A stretch of 64,000 nt of DNA, from positions 62,001 through 126,000 of the forward strand of contig NZ_JBKAHK010000002.1 in the NCBI RefSeq assembly GCF_046298265.1, written 5' to 3'. The position numbers and the translations under genes were made by a program. This DNA is from Gillisia xinjiangensis (lineage in GTDB: Bacteria; Bacteroidota; Bacteroidia; Flavobacteriales; Flavobacteriaceae). The first letter of the stretch is position 1; each line of letters starts with the position of its first letter. Below are positions 53,408 through 62,291 of this stretch, piece by piece. The notes under the pieces were generated by a model. That model searched no databases and had not been told where the DNA came from. It worked only from the letters and a program-made list of their open reading frames with translations.

Positions 53408-54097
53408 ATGAAACAGCCACAGAAAATTGGTCATCGCGGCGCCAAAGGTCATTTAGCCGAAAATACTTTAGAAAGTATAAAATTGGCTTTGGAATTTGGG
53501 GTTGATGCCATTGAAATAGATGTTCATAAATGCAAGTCCGGAGAGCTGGTGGTGTTTCATGATTTCACCCTGGACAGAATTACAGATGGTGAAGGTGAAG
53601 TTGCTTCAAAATCTTTGGACGAGCTGAAAATGCTGAAGGTAAACGAAAAATTCAAAATCCCATTACTTACAGAGGTTTTGGATCTAATCCAGGGAAAATG
53701 TTGGATCAATATTGAATTGAAAGGATTGAATACCGCTGCTAAAACTGTAAGTATCATTCAGCACTATATTAAAAACCTCGACTGGAATCAGGAAGATTTT
53801 ATAGTGTCCAGTTTTCAAAAAAACGAGTTATTTGAGGTTTACAAAACAAATCCCGATATACAAATAGGCGTTTTAAGCAAAGCCAGCGTAACCGAAGCGC
53901 TGCAACTGGGAAAAATGCTACACGCCAAAGCTATCCATCCCTCTTTGGGAATTATAACTCGTGAAAATGTAAAACAAACCCAGGAAGCCGGATTTAAAGT
54001 CAATGTTTGGACCGTAAATGAGCAAGCAGACATTTTAAGGATGAAGGATTTTGGGGTAGATGGTATTATTTCAGATTTCCCGGATCTTCTTATATAG
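53408..54097 (+). CDS. Glycerophosphodiester phosphodiesterase
   Basis: A 229-residue GDPD enzyme: IGHRGAKGHLAENTLESI with the catalytic His and Arg, then EIDVHKCKSGELVVFHD and IELKG. It hydrolyses glycerophosphodiesters to glycerol-3-phosphate and an alcohol. No signal peptide is seen, so it acts inside the cell. A heptanucleotide tandem array starts immediately at its stop codon. Confidence 0.92.
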   Translation: MKQPQKIGHRGAKGHLAENTLESIKLALEFGVDAIEIDVHKCKSGELVVFHDFTLDRITDGEGEVASKSLDELKMLKVNEKFKIPLLTEVLDLIQGKCWINIELKGLNTAAKTVSIIQHYIKNLDWNQEDFIVSSFQKNELFEVYKTNPDIQIGVLSKASVTEALQLGKMLHAKAIHPSLGIITRENVKQTQEAGFKVNVWTVNEQADILRMKDFGVDGIISDFPDLLI

Positions 54098-54190
54098 ATG
54101 TGAGATGTGAGATGTGAGATGTGAGATGTGAGATGTGAGATGTGAGATGTGAGATGTGAGATGTGAGATGTGAGATGTGAGATGTGAGAT
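54097..54190. repeat. Tandem heptanucleotide array, 13.4 copies
   Basis: Thirteen perfect GATGTGA units plus GAT, uninterrupted. It begins at the last base of the glycerophosphodiesterase stop codon. No ORF runs through it. Likely to vary in length by strand slippage. Confidence 0.97.
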
Positions 54191-54301
54191 AAATTAAAAA
54201 ATATTCGTGCATTCGTGGCTAATTAACAAGCGAAAAGGCCTGTAAAAGTCTCAAGTCCTGATTTAACGAAATAACAAATTAACAAATACCCAATTAACGA
54301 T

Positions 54302-55525
54302 TTGACCAAACACGATATCATAATATTAGGCGGAGGTGCGGCAGGATTTTTTGCTGCGATCAATGCTGCAGAAATGGAACCGGAAGCAAAGATTCTTATC
54401 CTGGAACGCGGGAAGGAAGTTCTAACAAAAGTGCGAATTTCGGGCGGTGGGCGCTGCAATGTTACCCACGCTGAATTTATTCCCGATGAACTCACCAAAA
54501 ATTACCCACGGGGTGAAAAAGAACTGCGTGGTCCATTTCATACGTTTATGACGGGGGACACCATTTCGTGGTTTGAACAGCGCGGTATTAAATTGAAAAT
54601 TGAAGACGATGGACGGATGTTCCCGGTTTCAGATTCTTCAGAAACCATCATCGATTGTTTTCTTAAGGAAACACAGCGGCTGGGGATTGAAATATTAAAA
54701 AATCATTCGGTTCAAAATATTGAAAAGCTTACAGATTTCTGGAATATAAGCACCAATCACGGGGATTTTCCAGCAAAAAAAATACTTGTTGCAACGGGCA
54801 GTAATCCAAAGATTTGGAATTTGATGAAAAAATTAGGTCACAGTATTGAACCAGCTGTTCCGTCACTTTTCACGTTTAATATTAAAGATGATCGCATAAA
54901 AGAACTTCCCGGGCTGGCTACAAATGCTGTAGTTAAGGTAACTTTAAGAAATAGCGGGGATTTAATAAGTGAAGGCCCGTTGTTAATCACCCATTGGGGA
55001 TTAAGCGGCCCTGCGATCTTAAAACTTTCAGCCTGGGGCGCCCGTCACTTGCACGATGTGCATTACAAATTCCAGATACAGGTAAACTGGGTGCCCGGTT
55101 TTACTTCTGAAGAAATTCTCGAAAAACTTACCAAATTAAAATTTGAGCACGCCAAACAACAAACTTCAAAATATGCCCAATTTGAACTTCCAAAAAGATT
55201 ATGGCAAAGTTTGGTAACCGCTTCCGGAATTGAAGAACCTGCAATTTGGGCCGACCTGAATAAAAATCAGCTTCTGGATCTAAAGGAACAATTGATAAAC
55301 AGTACTTTTAGCGTGGATGGGAAAAGCACATTTAAAGAAGAATTTGTTACGGCAGGTGGCGTGAATTTAAAGGAAGTGAATTTTAAGACCTTTGAAAGCA
55401 AGATTGCTGAAAATCTCTTTTTTGCTGGAGAAGTTTTAAATATAGATGCCATTACCGGAGGTTTTAACTTTCAGAATGCCTGGACGGGAGGTTATATTTC
55501 GGCAAAAGCTATGACTTCCAAATGA
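54302..55525 (+). CDS. HI0933/YhiN-type flavoprotein
   Basis: A 407-residue FAD-binding oxidoreductase: IILGGGAAGFFAAINA, VRISGGGRCNVTHAE and AITGGFNFQNAWTGGYISA, the three family motifs. The start is TTG at 54302; no in-frame ATG precedes it. Family members are flavoproteins of unsettled activity, sometimes linked to tRNA modification or aminoacetone-type chemistry. Convergent with tspO, 15 bases apart. Confidence 0.9.
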   Translation: MTKHDIIILGGGAAGFFAAINAAEMEPEAKILILERGKEVLTKVRISGGGRCNVTHAEFIPDELTKNYPRGEKELRGPFHTFMTGDTISWFEQRGIKLKIEDDGRMFPVSDSSETIIDCFLKETQRLGIEILKNHSVQNIEKLTDFWNISTNHGDFPAKKILVATGSNPKIWNLMKKLGHSIEPAVPSLFTFNIKDDRIKELPGLATNAVVKVTLRNSGDLISEGPLLITHWGLSGPAILKLSAWGARHLHDVHYKFQIQVNWVPGFTSEEILEKLTKLKFEHAKQQTSKYAQFELPKRLWQSLVTASGIEEPAIWADLNKNQLLDLKEQLINSTFSVDGKSTFKEEFVTAGGVNLKEVNFKTFESKIAENLFFAGEVLNIDAITGGFNFQNAWTGGYISAKAMTSK

Positions 55526-55540
55526 TGTTGCCTCTCAGTT

Positions 55541-56017
55541 TTAATTTAGCCGCCAAATCTCAAAATTAAGTGCTGCCGCATAAAGCACCCAAATCGCATA
55601 AGGAATAAGCAGATAAGCAGCAGTATTGCTTATAATTTTAAACCATTTGATGGTTAAAAGTATAGCGATAAACAGGAGGCTGATATTGAGAAGTGCCAAA
55701 AAAGGTTCTTTCAGCCCAAAAAACAACAGGGACCAAAACCCGTTGAGCAATAGCTGGAAACCAAAATGATATAGTGCGGTTTGCACCCAAATGTGGTAAA
55801 AACCTTTGCTCCAGACAATTCCCGCCGAAATGCCCATTAAAATGTATAAAACGATCCAAACAGGTCCAAAAAGCCAGTTGGGAGGTGTAAAAAAAGGTTT
55901 ATTAAGAGCAGTATACCAGTCATCAATGCCTGCCTGGGTAGCAACGCCACTCAGAAAACCAAAAAAAAGACAAACAAAAATTGCAATTAAACTGCGGACA
56001 AAGAGTTTTTTGGTCAT
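55541..56017 (-). CDS. TspO/MBR-family membrane protein
   Basis: A 158-residue protein with five helices: WYTALNKPFFTPPNWLFGPVWIVLYILMGISAGIVW, then NGFWSLLFFGLKEP. The WxxLxKPxFxPPxWLFGPVW motif is diagnostic. TspO binds tetrapyrroles and modulates stress or photosynthesis responses in other bacteria; partner unknown here. Confidence 0.93.
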   Translation of the reverse strand: MTKKLFVRSLIAIFVCLFFGFLSGVATQAGIDDWYTALNKPFFTPPNWLFGPVWIVLYILMGISAGIVWSKGFYHIWVQTALYHFGFQLLLNGFWSLLFFGLKEPFLALLNISLLFIAILLTIKWFKIISNTAAYLLIPYAIWVLYAAALNFEIWRLN

Positions 56018-56052
56018 TATTCTAATGATTGAACTACTAAAATAAACAATCA

Positions 56053-56148
56053 GACGCCTTGGGGCAAGCCCGCAAGGTATGAATTGGTAAATACTTTTAA
56101 AAATTCGAGGCAGGCCTCGAAGGAATTAAACCCTCAATGGGGATTAAT
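56053..56148 (+). repeat. Dispersed palindromic repeat, full copy
   Basis: Matches the repeat at 43091-43197 in reverse orientation over about 95 bases. It contains a perfect palindrome TTCGAGGC-AG-GCCTCGAA followed by GGAATTAAACCC, a block that recurs in the shorter copies. Confidence 0.82.
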
Positions 56149-56183
56149 TTAAAACCATGATTCCTTCCCTGTAACTAAAAAAG

Positions 56184-56191
56184 TATATTTG
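56184..56191 (+). promoter_or_regulatory. -7 promoter element of the decarboxylase gene
   Basis: TATATTTG, 18 bases before the ATG. Confidence 0.6.
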
Positions 56192-56208
56192 CTGAAAGTT
56201 CCTTCAGC

Positions 56209-57297
56209 ATGATTGAAAAAGATTTTTTGCCTAATCCTTATACCAGGGAAGTTAACTCTGGAAGTGTAACCTGGGAGTCTCCAAGCAATATTGCTCTTGT
56301 TAAATACTGGGGAAAAAAAGAACATCAAATTCCGGCTAATCCTTCGGTAAGTTTTACCCTGAACAATTGCAAGACCACTACCACATTAAATTACAAAAAA
56401 AAGAAATCTCCCGGGCAGGATTTTGATGTAGAACTTTATTTTGAAGGAAAAATCAAGGAAGATTTTAAACCGAAAATAATTACCTTTTTTAAAAGAATTG
56501 AGCAATATTGTCCATTTTTGAAAGAGTATCACTTCACCATAAAAACTGAAAATTCTTTTCCCCATAGCAGCGGAATTGCATCCTCCGCAAGCGGAATGAG
56601 CGCTTTGGCACTTTGTTTAATGAGCCTGGAAAAAGGGTTGACTCTAGGAATGTCAGAAGAATTTTTTGATAAAAAAGCTTCCTTTCTTGCAAGATTGGGA
56701 TCCGGCAGTGCATGCCGAAGTATAAAGGGACAAATAGTAGTTTGGGGAAAACACGATCCAATAGCATCCAGCAGTGATCTTTTTGGGGTGGAATATCCCG
56801 GGAAAGTTCATGAGATTTTTCACAATTATCAGGACACTATTTTACTGGTGGATAAAGGCGCAAAACAGGTAAGCAGTAGTGTTGGCCACAACCTTATGCA
56901 CGGACATCCTTTTGCGGAAGCACGGTTTAAACAAGCCCATAAAAATCTTGAGGCAATAAGCAAAGTATTTGAAACCGGTGATCTTGATGATTTCATGAAA
57001 ATAGTGGAAAGTGAGGCCCTGACGCTTCATTCGATGATGATGAGCAGCAACCCCTATTTTATCCTCATGAAGCCAAATACACTGGAGATCATCAACAAAA
57101 TATGGGAATTCCGGAAAACTACCGGAATGCCTGTTTGCTTCACTTTGGATGCAGGCGCCAATGTTCACGTTCTATACCCTGAAAAACATTCAGAAAAAAT
57201 TTTAGAATTCATTAAGAATGAGTTGGTTGCGTATTGTGAAAATGAACAGTATCTTTGCGATCGTATTGGCAATGGAGCCAGCAGAATTGAAAATTAA
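56209..57297 (+). CDS. mvaD: Diphosphomevalonate decarboxylase
   Basis: A 362-residue GHMP-superfamily enzyme: NIALVKYWGKKEHQIPANPSVSFTLN, SSGIASSASGMSALA and GSGSACRSIKGQIVVWG are conserved in the ATP- and substrate-binding sites. It converts mevalonate diphosphate to isopentenyl diphosphate. Downstream lie a mevalonate kinase and a UbiA prenyltransferase. Together with HMG-CoA reductase and the GYDIA kinase at 6-8 kb, most of a mevalonate pathway is present. Confidence 0.94.
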   Translation: MIEKDFLPNPYTREVNSGSVTWESPSNIALVKYWGKKEHQIPANPSVSFTLNNCKTTTTLNYKKKKSPGQDFDVELYFEGKIKEDFKPKIITFFKRIEQYCPFLKEYHFTIKTENSFPHSSGIASSASGMSALALCLMSLEKGLTLGMSEEFFDKKASFLARLGSGSACRSIKGQIVVWGKHDPIASSSDLFGVEYPGKVHEIFHNYQDTILLVDKGAKQVSSSVGHNLMHGHPFAEARFKQAHKNLEAISKVFETGDLDDFMKIVESEALTLHSMMMSSNPYFILMKPNTLEIINKIWEFRKTTGMPVCFTLDAGANVHVLYPEKHSEKILEFIKNELVAYCENEQYLCDRIGNGASRIEN

Positions 57298-57519
57298 AAA
57301 AGTTTTCCTCAGGGATGAAAAAATTTTCTTTTCTTTAAGAGATGAATGGAAAATTGTTTTTCTTTATACTGGTATCCAAAATCATATAATGCTTCAGAAG
57401 AATCACTTATGAATTATTCCATTTTCCCCGGTGAATTTGGAATGCATATGAAAGATAGATGAAGATCTAATTATCCTATGGAATGCTTAATTACAACCGG
57501 GATTTAAAATACTATCTCT

Positions 57520-58458
57520 ATGAAAGGACCTTTATTTTACTCAAAAATATTACTCTTCGGGGAATACGGAATTATTAAAGATTCCAAAGGTTTATCAATC
57601 CCATATAATTTTTATAACGGCGCATTAAAAGTGGATAAGATTCCTTCAGAGGAAGCTATCAAATCCAACGAAAGCCTTGTACGATTCGCCAAATACCTGG
57701 AAGAGCTTCAAAAAAGCAATCCTTCCCTGGTGAAATTTGATCTGGATACTTTAAAGATCGATATCGAAAGGGGTATGTACTTTGATTCCAGCATTCCGCA
57801 GGGATATGGCGTAGGAAGCAGTGGTGCTTTGGTTGCAGCCATTTATGATGAATATGCACAAGATAAGATCACCGTTTTAGAGAATCTTACCAGAGATAAA
57901 TTATTAAAACTGAAGAAGATCTTTGGTGAAATGGAATCCTTTTTTCATGGAAAATCTTCCGGATTAGATCCTTTGAACAGCTATTTAAGCATCCCGATTC
58001 TTATCAATTCTCAGGATAATATTGAGCCTGCCGGAATTCCTTCACAAACAGAAAACGGAAAAGGCGCCGTGTTTTTACTAGACAGTGGCTCCATTGGGGA
58101 AACTGCTCCTATGGTACATATTTTTATGGAAAATATGAAACAGGAGCCTTTCAGAAAAATGTTGAAAGACCAATTTGTAAAACATACCGACGCTTGTGTA
58201 GACGATTTTTTACAGGGCGATGTGAAATCCTTATTCGGCAATATCAAGAAACTTTCGCACGTTGTGTTAAACAACTTCAAACCGATGATTCCTGCTCAAT
58301 TTCATAAATTATGGCAAAATGGAATTGACACAAACGATTACTATCTAAAACTTTGTGGTTCCGGTGGCGGAGGTTATATTCTTGGGTTTACCGAAGATTT
58401 TGACAAGGCTCAAAAAGCTCTTAAAGATTATCGATTAGAGATCGTTTACAACTTCTAG
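57520..58458 (+). CDS. Mevalonate kinase-type GHMP kinase
   Basis: A 312-residue GHMP kinase: KILLFGEYGIIKDSKGLSIPY, IPQGYGVGSSGALVAAIYDEY, SFFHGKSSGLDPLNSYL and LCGSGGGGYILG, the expected ATP and mevalonate motifs. It phosphorylates mevalonate; phosphomevalonate activity cannot be excluded. Located 222 bases after mvaD and 14 bases before the prenyltransferase gene. Confidence 0.9.
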   Translation: MKGPLFYSKILLFGEYGIIKDSKGLSIPYNFYNGALKVDKIPSEEAIKSNESLVRFAKYLEELQKSNPSLVKFDLDTLKIDIERGMYFDSSIPQGYGVGSSGALVAAIYDEYAQDKITVLENLTRDKLLKLKKIFGEMESFFHGKSSGLDPLNSYLSIPILINSQDNIEPAGIPSQTENGKGAVFLLDSGSIGETAPMVHIFMENMKQEPFRKMLKDQFVKHTDACVDDFLQGDVKSLFGNIKKLSHVVLNNFKPMIPAQFHKLWQNGIDTNDYYLKLCGSGGGGYILGFTEDFDKAQKALKDYRLEIVYNF

Positions 58459-58472
58459 ACTCCCCTTTTTTA

Positions 58473-59378
58473 ATGGCGGCAGCTAAAAACAAACGTTTAT
58501 TGCTTAAAATGCTGAGTTTGTTTTCAGTGATTCGCGGCTACAATATTTTGATACTGATTCTGGCTCAGTACCTTACTTCAGCTTTTATTTTAGCGCCCGA
58601 ATTACCACTAAGGGATGTGATCTTCGACCCTAATTTATTTTTCCTTATCCTTTCTTCTGCAACGGTGATCGCCTCGGGATATATCATAAATAATTTTTAC
58701 GATAGCGAGAAAGATCTCATCAACAGGCCTAAAAAAACAATGCTCGACAGGTTTGTGAGTCAGCGCACCAAATTATCGGTTTATTTTATCCTCAATTTTG
58801 CAGCTATTTTCTTTGCCAGCTATGCTTCCTTTAGAGCAGTTGTATTCTTTTCCCTTTACATATTTGTTATCTGGTTTTATTCCCACCGTTTAAAAAGAAT
58901 TCTTTTTGTTGGCAACCTGGTCGCTTCGATTTTAGCGATCATTCCTTTTTTTGTGGTTTTCATCTACTACAAAAATTTTGAAACGGTTATTTTCATACAC
59001 GCTACCTTTTTATACCTGATGATTGTTATGCGGGAATTGGTAAAAGATCTTGAAAACCTGAAGGGAGATCTCATCCTAAATTATAAAACCATTCCTGTTG
59101 TTTACGGGGAAAAGTGGAGCAAATTTTTCCTTTCGGTTTTAACGATTTTATCGGTGATCCCAATTTTGCTTCTTACCACGAAATTTGATACCGGGATGAT
59201 GATTTACTATTTCTATGTATGCTTGTTATTACTGGTATTCTTTGTTTTATTTCTTTATTTCAGCGCTGCAAAATGGCAGTATTTATTGCTTCATAACATC
59301 CTTAAATTCATCATTGTTGCAGGGGTTTTTAGCATTCTGCTTATTGACCACGCTGATGTTTTCACCCGTGTATTTTAA
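58473..59378 (+). CDS. UbiA-type prenyltransferase (GGGP geranylgeranyltransferase-like)
   Basis: A 301-residue integral membrane enzyme with about eight helices. Two acidic motifs are present: NNFYDSEKDLINRPKK and VKDLENLKGDLILNYKT, which hold the Mg2+-diphosphate complex. Sequence type and flavobacterial setting point to geranylgeranylglycerol-phosphate geranylgeranyltransferase, an archaeal-like lipid enzyme; a quinone or heme prenyltransferase is the alternative. Follows mevalonate kinase directly, so substrate supply is co-expressed. Confidence 0.85.
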   Translation: MAAAKNKRLLLKMLSLFSVIRGYNILILILAQYLTSAFILAPELPLRDVIFDPNLFFLILSSATVIASGYIINNFYDSEKDLINRPKKTMLDRFVSQRTKLSVYFILNFAAIFFASYASFRAVVFFSLYIFVIWFYSHRLKRILFVGNLVASILAIIPFFVVFIYYKNFETVIFIHATFLYLMIVMRELVKDLENLKGDLILNYKTIPVVYGEKWSKFFLSVLTILSVIPILLLTTKFDTGMMIYYFYVCLLLLVFFVLFLYFSAAKWQYLLLHNILKFIIVAGVFSILLIDHADVFTRVF

Positions 59379-59891
59379 CTTCCCAATGAATTAGGAAGGT
59401 TATGTTTTACAACATTGTGGATGATTTTTTGATCTCAGTTAAGAATTGCTGTTTTGATTCGTTTCTAAATAATTACAAAGCACACCAGGAAAAAACGCCG
59501 AGAGCGCAAAGAAAAAAAATGATATTTGAAAATGAACCAATTGGATCATTATTGAATTGAAAATTGGGAAAAAAATACTTGACAGTAGTGCCGAATGAAA
59601 TACCAAGACTTTACGAACTTTGCGGAAACTTTGAACCCTTAGTTGTAAAGAAGTTTAAAGTTTAGAAGTTAACTGCTGAACAGAAAGCCTTTTGTTCGTA
59701 AAAAAATTTAACTACAGAAAGCTCAAGAAAAATCCGCGCAAAGAAAAGAGAACTGAAAACGCGCTGGGAAAGAGAATTTCTCTATGACCTTTGTGTAAAC
59801 CTTAGGGCTTAAAGAGGGCACCTTTCTGCAATTTCCTAAAACAGAACCATTAGGAACTGCTGCAATAATAAGCCTACGGAAAGTGTCGATA
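59379..59891. other. Gene-free stretch of about 510 bases
   Basis: No credible ORF. It contains loosely repeated words such as GAGCGCAAAGAAAA, ACGAACTTTGCGG and GCGCAAAGAAAAG, which resemble spacer sequences repeated in Bacteroidota genomes. No promoter for the minus-strand rimK-like gene or RNA gene is evident. Confidence 0.5.
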
Positions 59892-60764
59892 TTAAATATT
59901 TTTCTCTATATAGCGTATTATAATTTTTGCAATATCCTTTTTGGTTACAGCCTCAATTTGCCGTAAACCCGGAGAAGGGCTCACCTTGAGTATTAACGGG
60001 CCCTCATCAGCTTGTAACATATCTACCCCACAAACTCCCAGTTTCATTACTTTGGCTGCCTTTAAGGCACTACGTTCTTCCTCATCTGTAAGTGTTATAA
60101 TTTGGGTAGTACCGCCAAGATTGAGATTGGACCTGAATTCTCCTTTTTTAGCCTGTCTTTTCATTGCACCCACAACACGGCCATCCACCACAAAAGCCCT
60201 AACATCGCTACCGCTGGACTCTTTAAAGAATTTTTGAAAAATAACCCGAACCTTCAATCCCTTAAAAGCTTCCAATACAGATACCGCGGCATTATTGGTC
60301 TCGGCAAGTACGACTCCTAATCCCTGTTTTCTCTCCAGTAATTTTATGATCAATGGAGCGTTATCCACAAAATTTAAAATCCCGGAAATATTATTTGAAT
60401 CATTGGAAATTGCTGTTTTAGGCAAACCCAAATTTGCGCCTGACAAAATTTGTAAGGTTCGAAGCCGGTCTCTGGATCTATTTAATGCCAGAGATCCAAC
60501 TGTTGAAAAAACCTTCATCAACTCAAACTGTCTAATGACAGCTGCTCCAAAAAAAGTATCAGAAACCCCGATTCTGGGAATGATTGCGTCCACATTTTCA
60601 ATTTTCCTGCCTTTATAAAAAATATTAGGATCCCTTTTTTTAATTACAAGATCACAATTAAGGGGATTGATTACCGAAATTTCGTGGTTTCTTGCGCGCG
60701 CAGCTTCAACCAGCCTTTTCGTGGAATAAAACTTAGCGTTTCTGGATAATATTTTAATTTGCAT
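59892..60764 (-). CDS. RimK-type ATP-grasp ligase
   Basis: A 290-residue ATP-grasp protein of the RimK family. Features include SRNAKFYSTKRLVEAARARNHEISVINP, PRIGVSDTFFGAAVIRQFE, PLIIKLLERKQGLGVVLAE and FVVDGRVVGAMKRQAKKGEFRSNLNLGG. RimK adds glutamates to ribosomal protein S6; homologues build other poly-amino-acid chains. No rpsF gene is adjacent, so the acceptor is not assigned. Confidence 0.9.
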   Translation of the reverse strand: MQIKILSRNAKFYSTKRLVEAARARNHEISVINPLNCDLVIKKRDPNIFYKGRKIENVDAIIPRIGVSDTFFGAAVIRQFELMKVFSTVGSLALNRSRDRLRTLQILSGANLGLPKTAISNDSNNISGILNFVDNAPLIIKLLERKQGLGVVLAETNNAAVSVLEAFKGLKVRVIFQKFFKESSGSDVRAFVVDGRVVGAMKRQAKKGEFRSNLNLGGTTQIITLTDEEERSALKAAKVMKLGVCGVDMLQADEGPLILKVSPSPGLRQIEAVTKKDIAKIIIRYIEKNI

Positions 60765-61012
60765 TTTTAAAAGTTCAGGTTTTGGCCTGAGAAATAAGAA
60801 AATCTTCTATTTAAAAAACCAAGTAATACTAAGATAACGGAATTTTAGCTTTTATAAAAAGCATTTAACCTCTTTAACCTCCCTGTATTTTATATTTTCA
60901 AACATTGTTGTCCGGTAAACATTGTTGTGAAAGTTAAAAACTTTTTGAATTTTGAACTTTGAACTTTGTTAAATCTTTAAAAAATAACTTAGTCACATCT
61001 TAATCAATAAAG

Positions 61013-61020
61013 TATCTTTG
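61013..61020 (+). promoter_or_regulatory. -7 promoter element of rluB
   Basis: TATCTTTG, 15 bases before the ATG at 61035. Confidence 0.6.
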
Positions 61021-61034
61021 CAAAAAATATCAGC

Positions 61035-61910
61035 ATGAGCAGAAATGAAAAATCTTCAGGGAAATCCTCAAGTTCAAGAAAAGATGGCGGGGAACGCAAG
61101 AAAGATATTGCCCGTGGCAATGCCCCTATAAAAAAGCAATCTAAAGGAAAACCGGAAGCAAAACCTGCTTCTAAAGTTGCTTCCAAAGTCGCTCCAAAAT
61201 CTGATGGAATCCGGTTAAATAAATACATCGCCAATTCTGGCATGTGCTCACGTAGAGATGCCGATATTTTTATAGCCGCCGGAAACGTGAGCGTAAATGG
61301 AAAACCTGTAACCGAAATGGGTTACAAAGTGAAATTAAGCGACGATGTAAAGTTTGATGGGATCAAGGTAAACCCGGAGAAGCCAGAATATATAGTATTA
61401 AATAAACCAAGAGGTTTTTATACCACAGGAAGTTTGGAAAAAGGTTCCAAAACCGTGATGGACCTTATCTCTAAAGCTACCAAAGGAAAAGTTGTTCCTG
61501 TTGGAAAACTGGACAGACAAGCCAGCGGACTTCTTTTATTCACCAACGATGGTACGCTCGAAAAACAATTGGGAAAACCAAAAAACGGAATACGGCAAAT
61601 TTACCACGTAGAGCTTACGAAACCTGTACAACCGGAAGATCTTGATAAAATTCGGAGTGGAGTTACCCTGGAGGACGGAAAAGTAAAAGTTCAGGAAGTA
61701 AGCTTTATTGAAAACCGGCCTCACAATGAAGTAGGGATTGAGACCAATAGTGTTAAACCTCATGTGGTTCAAAGAATTTTCAAAAGCCTTGGGTATGAAG
61801 TGGAAAAACTGGACCGCGTTGTATTTGGGGGAATTACCAAAAAAGATCTGCCCCGCGGAAACTGGAGAGTGCTTACAAAACAGGAAATCATCAATTTAAA
61901 AGCTTTATAA
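61035..61910 (+). CDS. rluB: rRNA pseudouridine synthase (RluB type)
   Basis: A 291-residue enzyme with a lysine/serine-rich disordered N-terminus (about 1-55), an S4 RNA-binding domain (IRLNKYIANSGMCSRRDADIF, about 57-100) and the catalytic GKLDRQASGLLLFTNDG with its Asp. Isomerises uridine in 23S rRNA. The subfamily may be RluE/RsuA-like, but RluB fits the overall form. Monocistronic with a clear -7 element. Confidence 0.88.
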   Translation: MSRNEKSSGKSSSSRKDGGERKKDIARGNAPIKKQSKGKPEAKPASKVASKVAPKSDGIRLNKYIANSGMCSRRDADIFIAAGNVSVNGKPVTEMGYKVKLSDDVKFDGIKVNPEKPEYIVLNKPRGFYTTGSLEKGSKTVMDLISKATKGKVVPVGKLDRQASGLLLFTNDGTLEKQLGKPKNGIRQIYHVELTKPVQPEDLDKIRSGVTLEDGKVKVQEVSFIENRPHNEVGIETNSVKPHVVQRIFKSLGYEVEKLDRVVFGGITKKDLPRGNWRVLTKQEIINLKAL

Positions 61911-62291
61911 AACAACCAATCGCTTTTATAAAATAATAACAATAATTTTTTTATACTTTTGTCCTTTAAGAGGATTGATTACCCCCTGAGCTGGGAATGG
62001 CTTCAGGGGAATTAAACCCATCCCTTGGAAGAAAAGTATTACAGGTTTTTAAAAAAGAATTCGATTTATTTTATCCATTTTTTCAAATAGAAGGTTGATA
62101 AATTCATTTATTTTTATTGATCAACTCCTTCAGATCTACTTCTGCAGGGTCATTGCTGGTATTCAAAAAATCCGCTCAAATTCCCGGGAATCTTCAAATA
62201 AATTTTATCTTAACATTAATTTATCAAACAAATCTTTTGATCCATTGATATAAACCCTAATTTTTCATTTTTAATTATATAAAATAAGGCA
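61911..62291. other. Intergenic region before arginine decarboxylase
   Basis: About 380 AT-rich bases with a TACTTTTG element at 61954-61961 (possible promoter with a long leader). A repeat-family copy follows (61974-62030), with CCCCTGA...TCAGGGG and GGGGAATTAAACCC. No ORF or RNA gene was seen. Confidence 0.55.
61974..62030 (+). repeat. Dispersed repeat, partial copy
   Basis: Inverted repeat CCCCTGA/TCAGGGG around CTGGGAATGG, then GAATTAAACCC, the block shared with the repeats at 43.1, 43.9 and 56.1 kb. Confidence 0.65.

Noticed and set aside
54097..54190. CRISPR array
   Set aside because: Units are 7 bases and contiguous, with no spacers and no cas genes.
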